From: Burkholderiales bacterium
Lineage (GTDB): Bacteria; Pseudomonadota; Gammaproteobacteria; Burkholderiales; Burkholderiaceae_C
Length of the DNA stretch: 64,000 nt
Direction of reading: 5' to 3'
Assembly: GCA_947377275.1 (NCBI GenBank)
Contig: CANCFV010000001.1
Span: 1-64,000, forward strand
Positions within the stretch are counted from its first letter, which is position 1; the number at the start of each line of letters is the position of its first letter. A program made the position numbers and the translations under genes. The notes below the pieces were generated by a model. That model was not told the origin of the DNA. It made no database searches and was given only the letters and a program-made list of their open reading frames with translations. This document shows positions 54,508 through 62,531 of the stretch, piece by piece.

Positions 54508-56127
54508 TCAAGCCACGATGCGTGTGGCGCTCTCATTGAGCTTGGGCGGCGTCTCAAAGGTGTGGAAGGGAGCCGGTGATGGCACCTCCCATTCCAGGCC
54601 CTCGGCACCGTCCCATGGCTTGGCGGGTGCAGGCAGACCCTTGCCACGCATGGCCGGGATCAGCACGACAAAAATGAAATAGACCTGGGCGAAACCGAAG
54701 AGGAAACCACCAACCGATGCGATCGCATTGAAGTCAGCGAACTGCATGGGGTAGTCAGCGTAGCGGCGGGGCATGCCGGCCAGCCCCAGGAAGTGCATGG
54801 GGAAGAAGGTGACGTTGAACGCGATCAGCGACCACCAGAAATGCAGCTTGCCCTTCCACTCAGGCACCATCACGCCCGTCCACTTGGGCGCCCAGTAGTA
54901 AAACGCGGCGAACAAAGCGAACAGCGAGCCGGCCACCAGCACGTAGTGGAAGTGGGCCACCACGTAGTAGGTGTCTTGCAGTTGGATGTCGATGGGCGCC
55001 ACCGACAGGATCAAGCCGGTGAAGCCGCCCATGGTGAACACGAAGATGAAGCCCACGGCCCACAACATCGGGCTTTCAAAGCTCATGGAGCCGCGCCACA
55101 TGGTTGCCACCCAGTTGAAGACCTTCACGCCCGTGGGCACCGAGATCAACATGGTGGCGTACATGAAGAACAGTTGGCCTGTGACAGGCATGCCCGTGGC
55201 GAACATGTGGTGCGCCCAGACGATGAAACTCAGGATGGCGATCGAGGCCGTGGCGTAGACCATCGAGGCGTAGCCGAACAGTTGCTTGCGGGCAAATGCC
55301 GGCACGATCTGGCTGATGATGCCGAAGGCCGGCAAGATCATGATGTAGACCTCGGGGTGGCCGAAGAACCAGAAGATGTGCTGGTACATGACCGGATCAC
55401 CACCACCGGCAGGGTTGAAGAAGCTGGTGCCGAAGTGGCGATCGGTCAGCGTCATGGTGATGGCGCCGGCCAGCACGGGCATCACGGCGATCAGCAGGTA
55501 GGCGGTGATCAGCCAAGTCCAGGCAAACATCGGCATCTTCATCAAGGTCATGCCAGGGGCACGCATGTTGAGGATGGTCACGATGATGTTGATCGAACCC
55601 ATGACCGAGCTGGCGCCCAACAAGTGCATGGCGAAGATGCCAGCGTCCATCGAGGGGCCCATTTGCAGCGTCAAAGGCGCATACAAGGTCCAGCCCGCAG
55701 CAGGCGCGCCGCCAGGCATGAAGAAGGACGAGACCAGGATGAGGGCTGCCGGAATCATCAGCCAGAAGCTGAAGTTGTTCATGCGCGCAAAGGCCATGTC
55801 GGACGCGCCGATCTGCAGCGGCAGCATCCAGTTGGCCAGGCCCACAAAGGCCGGCATGATCGCCCCGAACACCATGATGATGCCGTGCATGGTGGTGAAC
55901 TGGTTGAACAGTTCGGGGTTGAGGATCTGCAAACCGGGCTTGAACAGCTCGGCGCGGATGCCCAGCGCCAGCACACCGCCGATCATCAGCATCGTCAGTG
56001 CAAAGAGCAGGTACAGCGTGCCGATGTCTTTGTGGTTGGTGGCGTAAACCCAGCGTTGCCAGCCGTGGGGGTGGCCGTGGTCATCGTGGGCGTGGTCGTG
56101 TCCACCGTGGTCAAGCACTGCACTCAT
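54508..56127 (-). CDS. ctaD: Cytochrome c oxidase subunit I (aa3 type)
   Basis: A 539-residue twelve-helix subunit holding heme a and the heme a3-CuB centre. Family blocks include [30 protein letters not shown] (CuB His and the cross-linked Tyr), [11 protein letters not shown] (the two other CuB His) and [13 protein letters not shown] (heme ligands). It ends with a proton-channel-compatible layout (K-channel Lys in the HPEVY region). AAGGAAAC precedes ATG 56127. Confidence 0.97.
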   Translation of the reverse strand: MSAVLDHGGHDHAHDDHGHPHGWQRWVYATNHKDIGTLYLLFALTMLMIGGVLALGIRAELFKPGLQILNPELFNQFTTMHGIIMVFGAIMPAFVGLANWMLPLQIGASDMAFARMNNFSFWLMIPAALILVSSFFMPGGAPAAGWTLYAPLTLQMGPSMDAGIFAMHLLGASSVMGSINIIVTILNMRAPGMTLMKMPMFAWTWLITAYLLIAVMPVLAGAITMTLTDRHFGTSFFNPAGGGDPVMYQHIFWFFGHPEVYIMILPAFGIISQIVPAFARKQLFGYASMVYATASIAILSFIVWAHHMFATGMPVTGQLFFMYATMLISVPTGVKVFNWVATMWRGSMSFESPMLWAVGFIFVFTMGGFTGLILSVAPIDIQLQDTYYVVAHFHYVLVAGSLFALFAAFYYWAPKWTGVMVPEWKGKLHFWWSLIAFNVTFFPMHFLGLAGMPRRYADYPMQFADFNAIASVGGFLFGFAQVYFIFVVLIPAMRGKGLPAPAKPWDGAEGLEWEVPSPAPFHTFETPPKLNESATRIVA

Positions 56128-56166
56128 GTTGTTTCCTTTACTGGTCCTGTGGGGCTTGCGCCGGGG

Positions 56167-57399
56167 TCACTTACGAGCAGCCAGCACTTCGGCAGGCTGG
56201 ACGGTTTGACCCGTCTTGTTGGACCAGTGGTTTTTGGTGAAGGTGATCACGGAGGCGATCTCGGTGTCAGAGAGCTGCTTCCACGACGGCATGATGTTGT
56301 TCTGGCCATTGAGCAGCACATGGATCTGCACGGCCTTGTCATCGCTCAAAACCTTGGGTGAGCCGTCGAGCGCCTTGATGGCACCGCCGCCCTTGCCGTT
56401 GGCTTGGTGGCAGGCTGCGCAGTTGGCGTCGTACACCTTCTGGCCGCGCGAGATCAGGTCGGCTTGCATCCAGACCTTGCTGGGGTCATCGGCCAGGGCC
56501 TGCATTTCTTTCTGGCGTTCAGCCACCCACTTGGCATAGTCTTCGGCAGACAGCACCTTCACGTGGATGGGCATGTAGGCGTGCTCTTTGCCGCACAGCT
56601 CGACGCATTGCCCGTAGTAGTCACCCACCTTCTCGGCACGGAACCAGGTGTCGCGCACGAAGCCAGGGATGGCGTCTTGCTTGATGCCAAAAGCCGGCAC
56701 CATGAAGGAGTGGATGACGTCGTTGGCCGTGGTGATCAGGCGAACCTTGCGATCAACAGGCACCACCATGGGCTTGTCGACCTTGAGCAAATAGTTGTCG
56801 CCCTCGGGCGTTCCCGCATCAGACAAGGCACGCTGGGTGGCGTCCAGGGTGGAGACGAAGTGAATGCCCTCGCCGTCGCCCTTGATGTAGTCGTAGCCCC
56901 ACTTCCATTGTTGGCCCGTGACCTTGATGGTGAGGTCGGCGTTGGTGGTGTCTTTTTGGGCCACCACCACCTTGGTGGCAGGCAAAGCCATGCCGATCAC
57001 GATGATGAACGGGATGATCGTCCAGATGATTTCCACCGTGGTGGACTCGTGGAAATCAGAGGCCTTGTGCCCCTTGGATTTGCGGTGCTTGAAGATGGAA
57101 TAGAACATCACCCCGAAGACCAGCACAAAGATCGCCACACAGATGTAGAGCATCATGTAATGGAGGCTCCGCTGCTCTATGGCGATGCGGGTGACGGGCG
57201 CATGCAGGTCAAGCTGGTGCACGGCAGGCCCGCCTGGCAGATCGTTCACCGCCCACGCAGTCTGCATGGCCAACGCGCCGATGCCCATGAGCGCAGCACG
57301 CGCGCATGGCATGGCGCGGTTGAACACAGAGGCCCTTGGGGCTGGCGGTGTTGCACGGTTCATTCGGTGCCCAGGAACTTTGATCATGTCTTCGCTCAT
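56167..57399 (-). CDS. ctaC: Cytochrome c oxidase subunit II with fused cytochrome c domain
   Basis: A 410-residue subunit. A signal peptide/first segment (about residues 28-50) and two membrane helices (about 78-102 and 122-142) lead to the cupredoxin CuA domain: His230, Cys265 and Cys269 (CVELCG), Met276. A C-terminal cytochrome c domain has CAACH at 327-331 and an axial Met candidate in NNIMPSW. The fusion is the caa3-like form. The start at 57399 is one of three ATG choices near the N-terminus and is uncertain. Confidence 0.95.
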   Translation of the reverse strand: MSEDMIKVPGHRMNRATPPAPRASVFNRAMPCARAALMGIGALAMQTAWAVNDLPGGPAVHQLDLHAPVTRIAIEQRSLHYMMLYICVAIFVLVFGVMFYSIFKHRKSKGHKASDFHESTTVEIIWTIIPFIIVIGMALPATKVVVAQKDTTNADLTIKVTGQQWKWGYDYIKGDGEGIHFVSTLDATQRALSDAGTPEGDNYLLKVDKPMVVPVDRKVRLITTANDVIHSFMVPAFGIKQDAIPGFVRDTWFRAEKVGDYYGQCVELCGKEHAYMPIHVKVLSAEDYAKWVAERQKEMQALADDPSKVWMQADLISRGQKVYDANCAACHQANGKGGGAIKALDGSPKVLSDDKAVQIHVLLNGQNNIMPSWKQLSDTEIASVITFTKNHWSNKTGQTVQPAEVLAARK

Positions 57400-57465
57400 C
57401 TCGGGTTGAACGTGGTCATCGCGGGGCGCTGCGACCCAAGTGCCTGACCGGGCACCTGGGCTTGG

Positions 57466-58035
57466 TCAATCGTCCAGGTGTTTGAGGACGGACCGCAACT
57501 CGGCAGCCAACTGCTGCCGCCCTTGTTTTTCAAGGAATTCACCAACCAGGATGCTTCGCCCCTGGCCGTGCAAACGCAGCAGGGAGCCGTCTTGCCATTC
57601 AGGCTCGACACGCAACCAGCGCGGATGGAAATGTGTTTCGCTCAGGCGCCCTGCCCTGTGCTGGGCCACGCGCACGCTGTGGACGTGCATGGCGATGTGG
57701 TCGGCGTCGTGTAGGTGGCGCCGTGCATGGATCGCGCCCATGAGGGTGCTGCAAGCCAAGGCAGCCAGGCCGCACACCCAGGCGTCGGCCAAGGGCCATT
57801 CGGCACTCGACTGCCACATCAGCACGGCGGCCAAGCCCAGAGCGAGGGCAAGCAGGGGCAACGCTTGAGCCGCCGCATTGGCCGCTTTGGGCATGGCCCA
57901 CTCGGCCAGGCACGCATCGAGCGCATGAGCACCGATCTGCTGCTGACTGTGAGCGTGTTGCGTGACGGGATGCCAAACCCCCATCCGCAAGGCGAATGGC
58001 GATGTCAAACCCAAAGTTGACAAAGTGGCGGTCAT
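57466..58035 (-). CDS. DUF2244 membrane protein upstream of the oxidase genes
   Basis: A 189-residue protein with two central helices (about residues 58-77 and 85-100) and a C-terminal domain containing HFHPRWLRVEPEW and GRSILVGEFLEKQGR, characteristic of DUF2244. It lies directly upstream of ctaC on the same strand and downstream of the promoter at 58.15 kb. The role is unknown; a place in oxidase function is inferred from position. ATG 58035 has AGGAG about 11 bases upstream. Confidence 0.75.
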   Translation of the reverse strand: MTATLSTLGLTSPFALRMGVWHPVTQHAHSQQQIGAHALDACLAEWAMPKAANAAAQALPLLALALGLAAVLMWQSSAEWPLADAWVCGLAALACSTLMGAIHARRHLHDADHIAMHVHSVRVAQHRAGRLSETHFHPRWLRVEPEWQDGSLLRLHGQGRSILVGEFLEKQGRQQLAAELRSVLKHLDD

Positions 58036-58138
58036 TGCGCCAAGGCTCCTAAGCACGCAGGCATCCCCGAAGGATCGCTTCGGGACGTATTGACCTCGAC
58101 GAGCCCACCTAGTCAGGGGGTTGATCAGGGTCAATTTC

Positions 58139-58167
58139 ATTCTAGCCAGCGGCTTGAGGCACCTCAA
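58139..58167 (-). promoter_or_regulatory. Sigma-70-type promoter for DUF2244 and the oxidase operon
   Basis: Read on the minus strand, TTGAGG (58162-58167) and TAGAAT (58139-58144) are separated by exactly 17 bases, close to the sigma-70 consensus. The -10 end lies 103 bases upstream of the DUF2244 start. It is the only clear promoter-like sequence found ahead of the oxidase genes. Confidence 0.6.
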
Positions 58168-58168
58168 G
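58153..58168. promoter_or_regulatory. Palindrome overlapping the -35 element, possible operator
   Basis: A perfect inverted repeat CTTGAGG-CA-CCTCAAG covers the -35 box of the promoter just described. Position and symmetry suggest a binding site for a dimeric regulator; the regulator is not known. Confidence 0.45.
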
Positions 58169-58246
58169 GCGCAATCGGCGTTGTCGTGCTATGACTAACC
58201 CGCGGTTCTTGGCACATTGATGCGCCAGCACGTCAACGCGCACCTC

Positions 58247-59215
58247 TCAGGGCTTGTCACCCTTGCGCACCATGCGTTTCATGTCGCTCAAAGACACGCG
58301 TGCTTCCTCGCTGACTTTGATGCGCGGTTCAGGTTTGATGGCGTGCCCGTAGACCAGCTCGACGGTCAAACCCAAGCGACCATCTGGGCGCACCAGGGCA
58401 TCGGCCAATTCGGCGCGAAGCCGAGCCAGCCATCGCGGTGTGCGCAGGCCAGTGAATCGCCCGACTGCCACGTTACCGCCCCATGCGCGCAACTCTGCCA
58501 GCAGGGCATCGGGGCTGGCCCAGGTCAGGGTGATGGTTTCCATGTCCATGACCGGATCGGCAAAACCGGCTTTTACCAGTTCGTCGCCCAGGTCGTGCAT
58601 GTCGATGAAGTCGATGGTGGGCAAGGACCAACCGTTACGCTGAAACACCCCGCGCAATTCGCGGGCGGTGTCGGGCCCCAATCCCGAGCACATCAAGAAA
58701 CCGCCGAACGCGAGGTGGCGGTGCCATTGGGTCATCACCGCAGGCAAGTCAGCGCAGGCGTGCAGTGTCATGTTGGCCCACAACATGTCCACGCCGTCGG
58801 GCTGCCAGGGAAATGAGGCGTCTTGCGGCGCAAACACGGCAGGGGCCTCGTTGCGCCACAAAGTTCGCCAGCTGGGCTTGTGAGCCGACAAGGCGGCACT
58901 GCGGCTGCGTTGGGCAAGCGCCTCGGTGGGCTCGAGCACCCAGCGCCGCGCCTCGGGGTATTGGGCTTGCACCGCCGGGGCGCCAGCGCCCAAAAAGGCC
59001 GACCAGTCCAGCCACTGCGTGGGCGTGAGTCGAATGGGGGCCAGTTTGTCGGCCAGACGCCGGGCCACCTCCTGATGCAGCCAGGGAGCGTCCGCCGCAG
59101 CGCTCAGGCGGCGAACCTGTCGCGACAAGGCCAGTGCTTGCGGCGCGCAAGGGTGTGCTGGCGGTGGGGCAGCAGGCGGCGGTGATGAGCTGGCGGGGGC
59201 GAAGGATTCGGTCAT
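58247..59215 (-). CDS. BioC-like methyltransferase
   Basis: A 322-residue class I methyltransferase-like protein resembling BioC, which methylates malonyl-ACP to start biotin synthesis. Recognisable parts are the opening ALSRQVRRLS, WANMTLHACADLPAVM, the post-motif LAFGGFLMCSGLGPDTARELR and MHDLGDELVKAGF. The glycine-rich SAM motif (usually LDxGxGxG) is altered to LDWSAFLGAGA, so its activity is doubtful. The N-terminus is proline-rich. No bio genes adjoin it. It is divergent from comF. Confidence 0.65.
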   Translation of the reverse strand: MTESFAPASSSPPPAAPPPAHPCAPQALALSRQVRRLSAAADAPWLHQEVARRLADKLAPIRLTPTQWLDWSAFLGAGAPAVQAQYPEARRWVLEPTEALAQRSRSAALSAHKPSWRTLWRNEAPAVFAPQDASFPWQPDGVDMLWANMTLHACADLPAVMTQWHRHLAFGGFLMCSGLGPDTARELRGVFQRNGWSLPTIDFIDMHDLGDELVKAGFADPVMDMETITLTWASPDALLAELRAWGGNVAVGRFTGLRTPRWLARLRAELADALVRPDGRLGLTVELVYGHAIKPEPRIKVSEEARVSLSDMKRMVRKGDKP

Positions 59216-59279
59216 GTCTGGCAGGGTGACCCCATTGCGGGCGATTCACCGCGGCCGGGGCGCTCAGTATATTGAGGCG

Positions 59280-60065
59280 ATGCATTCCCTTGCCCGTTCT
59301 TGGTCACTGGCCGGCGCCGCAGGCTGGCTGAACGCCCTGCCAAGCCAATGCCTGATCTGCCGCCGCTGGCAGCGAGGTGCACTGTGCGAGGCTTGCCTGA
59401 GCCACACCCGGCGGCGGGTGCCCCGGTGCCCACGCTGCGCCATCGACTTGCGCCCCCACCCTGCGCCTGCGCACTGCGTGCCCTGTGATGACCAGACACC
59501 TGAATTTGACCGGGCGATCACAGCGCTGGACTACGCACAACCCTGGTCCACCCTGCTGGCACGCCTCAAGTTCAGCGAAGGCACCGCCTTGGCTCGCCCC
59601 TTGGGGAAGCTGCTGGCCGAGGCGGTATCGGCCAGATCGACCCCGGTCGATTTCGTTTTGCCGGTGCCCCTGTCCACGCAAAGGCTGCGCGAGCGCGGCT
59701 ACAACCAGTCGTGGCTGCTGGCGCAAGCCGTGTCTCGTCAGCTCAAGCTGCCAGCGCGGCACGACCTGCTCAAGCGTGCGCAACACACCGAGCGTTTGAT
59801 GACGCTGGACGCGGAGCAACGTCGAGCGCACATCCATGGCGTCTTTGAAGTGCCTTCGCAAGCCCTTCCCTTGATCGAAGGACGACACCTGGCCGTGGTG
59901 GACGACGTGATGACCACCGGCGCCACGCTCAACGAGGTCAGCGCGACGCTGCTGGAAGCCGGCGCACGCAGCGTGTCGGTGTGGGTGCTGGCCCGCACGC
60001 CGGCGCCCAAGCAGCGCAAGGCATCGGCTGGCGAGCGCTCGACGGAGCCAGACGACAGGCTCTGA
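59280..60065 (+). CDS. comF: ComF-family phosphoribosyltransferase
   Basis: A 261-residue ComF protein linked to DNA uptake. N-terminal zinc fingers are at CLIC/CEAC and CPRC/CVPC; the C-terminal domain has the phosphoribosyltransferase motif VVDDVMTTGATLNE. ATG 59280 starts the family sequence; an earlier in-frame ATG overlaps the divergent gene. Confidence 0.9.
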   Translation: MHSLARSWSLAGAAGWLNALPSQCLICRRWQRGALCEACLSHTRRRVPRCPRCAIDLRPHPAPAHCVPCDDQTPEFDRAITALDYAQPWSTLLARLKFSEGTALARPLGKLLAEAVSARSTPVDFVLPVPLSTQRLRERGYNQSWLLAQAVSRQLKLPARHDLLKRAQHTERLMTLDAEQRRAHIHGVFEVPSQALPLIEGRHLAVVDDVMTTGATLNEVSATLLEAGARSVSVWVLARTPAPKQRKASAGERSTEPDDRL

Positions 60066-60155
60066 ATCTGAAGACCTCAGGGCCTGCGATACTGACAAGG
60101 TCAGCGCGGGCCAGCGGTGTTTCGCGGCAGCGGCTGACCCCCTGCCCACTTGCCC

Positions 60156-61379
60156 ATGTCAGCCCAAGCCCGCAGCCTGCCTTCCACCTTGCGCCACATC
60201 CTGATGTGGTCTGCCCTGTCGGCGGGCGTGGCGGCGCTGGCCGGGACCGCATCCGCTTTTTTCTTGCTGACGCTGGACTGGGTGACGGCGATACGCGAAT
60301 CCCACCGGTGGCTGATCGCCTTGCTGCCTTTGGCTGGCGCCGGCGTGGCGTGGCTTTACCTGCGCCTGGGTCGGTCGGTGGAGGGTGGCAACAACCTCTT
60401 GCTGGACGAAATCCACGATCCGAAGGCAGTGGTGCCTCTGCGCATGGCGCCCTTGATTTTGTTGAGCACGCTGGTGTCGCACCTGTTTGGCGCTTCGGTG
60501 GGGCGCGAAGGCACGGCGGTGCAGATGGGCGGCGCCCTGGCAGACCAGTTCTCGGCGGTGTTCAAGCTCTCGCACCAAGACCGTCGGCTGCTCTTGATGG
60601 CTGGCATCAGCGCGGGCTTTGCATCGGTGTTCGGCACGCCCCTGGCCGGCGCGGTGTTCGGCCTGGAGGTGCTGGCCGTGGGCCGGCTGCGGCACGATGC
60701 CCTGCTGCCCTGCGTGCTGTCGGCGGTGCTGGCCGATCAGGTGACGCGGCTGTGGGGCGTGCACCATGGCGTTTACGCCGCGGGCTTGGTGCCAAGCTTG
60801 TCGGCGCAGAGCCTGGGGCTGACCGCACTGGCTGGGGTGGCCTTTGGCGTGGCGGCGATGGCGTTTGCCCGAAGCAGCCAGGCCCTGTCGTCTCGCATGG
60901 CGCGGTGGGTGCCATCGCCGCTGTGGCGACCCGTTTGGGGTGGCGCGCTATTGGCACTGGCCGTGTGGGCACTGGATGGCTGGCGTTACGTGGGCCTGGG
61001 CCTGGTCCCCGTACAAGAGGCTTTTGCGGGGCCGGTGCCTGTGTGGGACTTTGCCGCGAAGATGGCCAGCACGGTGCTGTCTTTGGGCACCGGTTTCAAA
61101 GGCGGTGAGGTAACGCCCCTGTTTTTCATCGGGGCCACCTTGGGCAACGCCCTGGCCCCCTTGCTGCACATGCCCGTAGGCACCCTGGCTGCGCTGGGCT
61201 TTGTGGCGGTATTTGCCGGCGCCGCCAACACGCCCTTGGCTTGCACCTTGATGGCGATCGAGCTGTTCGGTGCGCCGATCGCTGTGCTGGCGGCACTGGC
61301 CTGCACCATGAGCTACCTGTGCTCCGGGCACCAGGGCATCTACAAAGCCCAGCGGCGAGACGGCGTGAAAGTGAGCTGA
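60156..61379 (+). CDS. CLC-family anion transporter with fluoride-antiporter-like motifs
   Basis: A 407-residue multi-helix CLC protein. The selectivity motifs are unusual: where chloride CLCs have GSGIP it has EGGNNLLLDE (76-85), the GREGP motif is GREGT (116-120, gating Glu118 kept), and the third motif is GFKGGEVTP (313-321). These changes are those I associate with the CLC-F fluoride/proton antiporters, so fluoride export is the best guess; chloride transport cannot be excluded. ATG 60156 is preferred over a TTG two codons earlier. No fluoride riboswitch is obvious in the 90-base gap upstream. Confidence 0.85.
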   Translation: MSAQARSLPSTLRHILMWSALSAGVAALAGTASAFFLLTLDWVTAIRESHRWLIALLPLAGAGVAWLYLRLGRSVEGGNNLLLDEIHDPKAVVPLRMAPLILLSTLVSHLFGASVGREGTAVQMGGALADQFSAVFKLSHQDRRLLLMAGISAGFASVFGTPLAGAVFGLEVLAVGRLRHDALLPCVLSAVLADQVTRLWGVHHGVYAAGLVPSLSAQSLGLTALAGVAFGVAAMAFARSSQALSSRMARWVPSPLWRPVWGGALLALAVWALDGWRYVGLGLVPVQEAFAGPVPVWDFAAKMASTVLSLGTGFKGGEVTPLFFIGATLGNALAPLLHMPVGTLAALGFVAVFAGAANTPLACTLMAIELFGAPIAVLAALACTMSYLCSGHQGIYKAQRRDGVKVS

Positions 61380-61471
61380 GGCCTGGCCGGCTGCGTGCAA
61401 TCCGCGGTACCCTGAAGGGCGTGTTGCACGATCAGGTCAACGCGCTTTTGACACCACCACCGGAAAACACC

Positions 61472-61606
61472 ATGGGCAAAGAACAACGTTCGACCAAAGA
61501 GACCAAGAAACCCAAGAAGGACACGTCACCCCCGAAGCCGATTTCAGCCGGCGCGGTGATGCCCACCAAGGTCACGGTCGTGCCCGACCGCAGCAAGAAG
61601 AAGTGA
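61472..61606 (+). CDS. Small lysine-rich conserved protein
   Basis: A 44-residue basic protein starting MGKEQRSTKETKKPKK, a beginning shared by many short hypothetical proteins of Burkholderiales. It has no membrane helix and is probably disordered. It converges on the HlyD-like gene with a 3-base gap. The function is unknown. Confidence 0.6.
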   Translation: MGKEQRSTKETKKPKKDTSPPKPISAGAVMPTKVTVVPDRSKKK

Positions 61607-61609
61607 GCC

Positions 61610-62482
61610 TCAGGGGGCAAAGCGCACCGCGCACTTGATGCCCGAGGGGATGCGGTTGCCAGGGTTGCTCAATTCGAGCCGGACCCGGAAGGTGCCGCTG
61701 GCCGCGTCCACGACGCGGTCGACCACCGTGACGCGCGCTTTGTAGCTGCCGGGAAACAGCGGTTCGAGTTTGACCTCGGCCATCGCACCCGGCTTGATCG
61801 CGCCAAACAAGGCCACGGGGGCGATGGTCTCGACATTCAGTGGATCGATCTGCGCGATGCGCGCGATCTTTTCTTGCGAGATGTGGTTGCCCGGTGCCAG
61901 AAAACGCTCGATCACCACCCCGTTGATGGGGCTGGTGATGGTGCGCAGGGCCAGCACCTGCTGTTGGTGCTTGACTTCCAACTCGGCGATGCGGGTCTGG
62001 GTTTCGAGCTCATCCTTGTCGCTGGCCGAAATCAAACTTTTCTTGAACAGCTCGTCGTTGCGCTGTACCTTGCGCTGACCGTATTCGAGCTGGGCGCGCT
62101 TGAGGTCGAGCGTGGCGGCTTCCACATTGGCATTCAGGCGCGCCACGATCTGACCAGCACGGACGTTGTCGCCGCGCTCGATCAGCACCTGTGACAGCGT
62201 GCCCTCCACCGGACTGCCCACATCGGCAATCAAACGCGGCTCCAACAGGCACTGCAGGCCATCGCTCACGGGTTTGGGCTTGACCGCGCCCAGGGCGGGC
62301 GTGGCCAACGCTGGCGCCGGTGCTGGCCTGGCTTGTGGCGCGATGGGCGCAGCAGCGGGCTGAACCGCCCTGGCGGCTGGGCTCTGGGCATGGGCCGCAG
62401 CTTGGACCAACGTCAGCCCCACGGCGATGCCCATGGCAACAGCGGTCGATGGCAGGTGGCGGGCGGCACGCGGTTGGCGCAT
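61610..62482 (-). CDS. HlyD-like periplasmic adaptor protein
   Basis: A 290-residue exported membrane-fusion/adaptor protein: signal peptide (residues 1-32, cleavage near AHA), a Pro/Ala-rich linker (33-75), lipoyl-like half GDNVRAGQIVARL, a helical hairpin, a second lipoyl half (SPINGVVIERFLAPG) and a beta-barrel part. Adaptors of this family bridge inner-membrane pumps and outer-membrane channels. No pump gene is visible; it lies 49 bases downstream of the SecA-like gene on the same strand. ATG 62482 begins the signal peptide; an ATG 13 codons earlier is possible. Confidence 0.78.
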   Translation of the reverse strand: MRQPRAARHLPSTAVAMGIAVGLTLVQAAAHAQSPAARAVQPAAAPIAPQARPAPAPALATPALGAVKPKPVSDGLQCLLEPRLIADVGSPVEGTLSQVLIERGDNVRAGQIVARLNANVEAATLDLKRAQLEYGQRKVQRNDELFKKSLISASDKDELETQTRIAELEVKHQQQVLALRTITSPINGVVIERFLAPGNHISQEKIARIAQIDPLNVETIAPVALFGAIKPGAMAEVKLEPLFPGSYKARVTVVDRVVDAASGTFRVRLELSNPGNRIPSGIKCAVRFAP

Positions 62483-62531
62483 GGGGGAACTCCAAGAGGT
62501 CAAGAACACAGGAAAACGCATTGGACCAGAC

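Noticed and set aside
54793-56361. Plus-strand open frame opposite ctaD
   Set aside because: ctaD is unambiguous; the antisense frame is His/Arg/Asp-rich and has no relatives I know.
58247-59215. Naming this gene bioC
   Set aside because: The SAM-binding glycine motif is degenerate and no other biotin gene is linked, so only a BioC-like label is justified.
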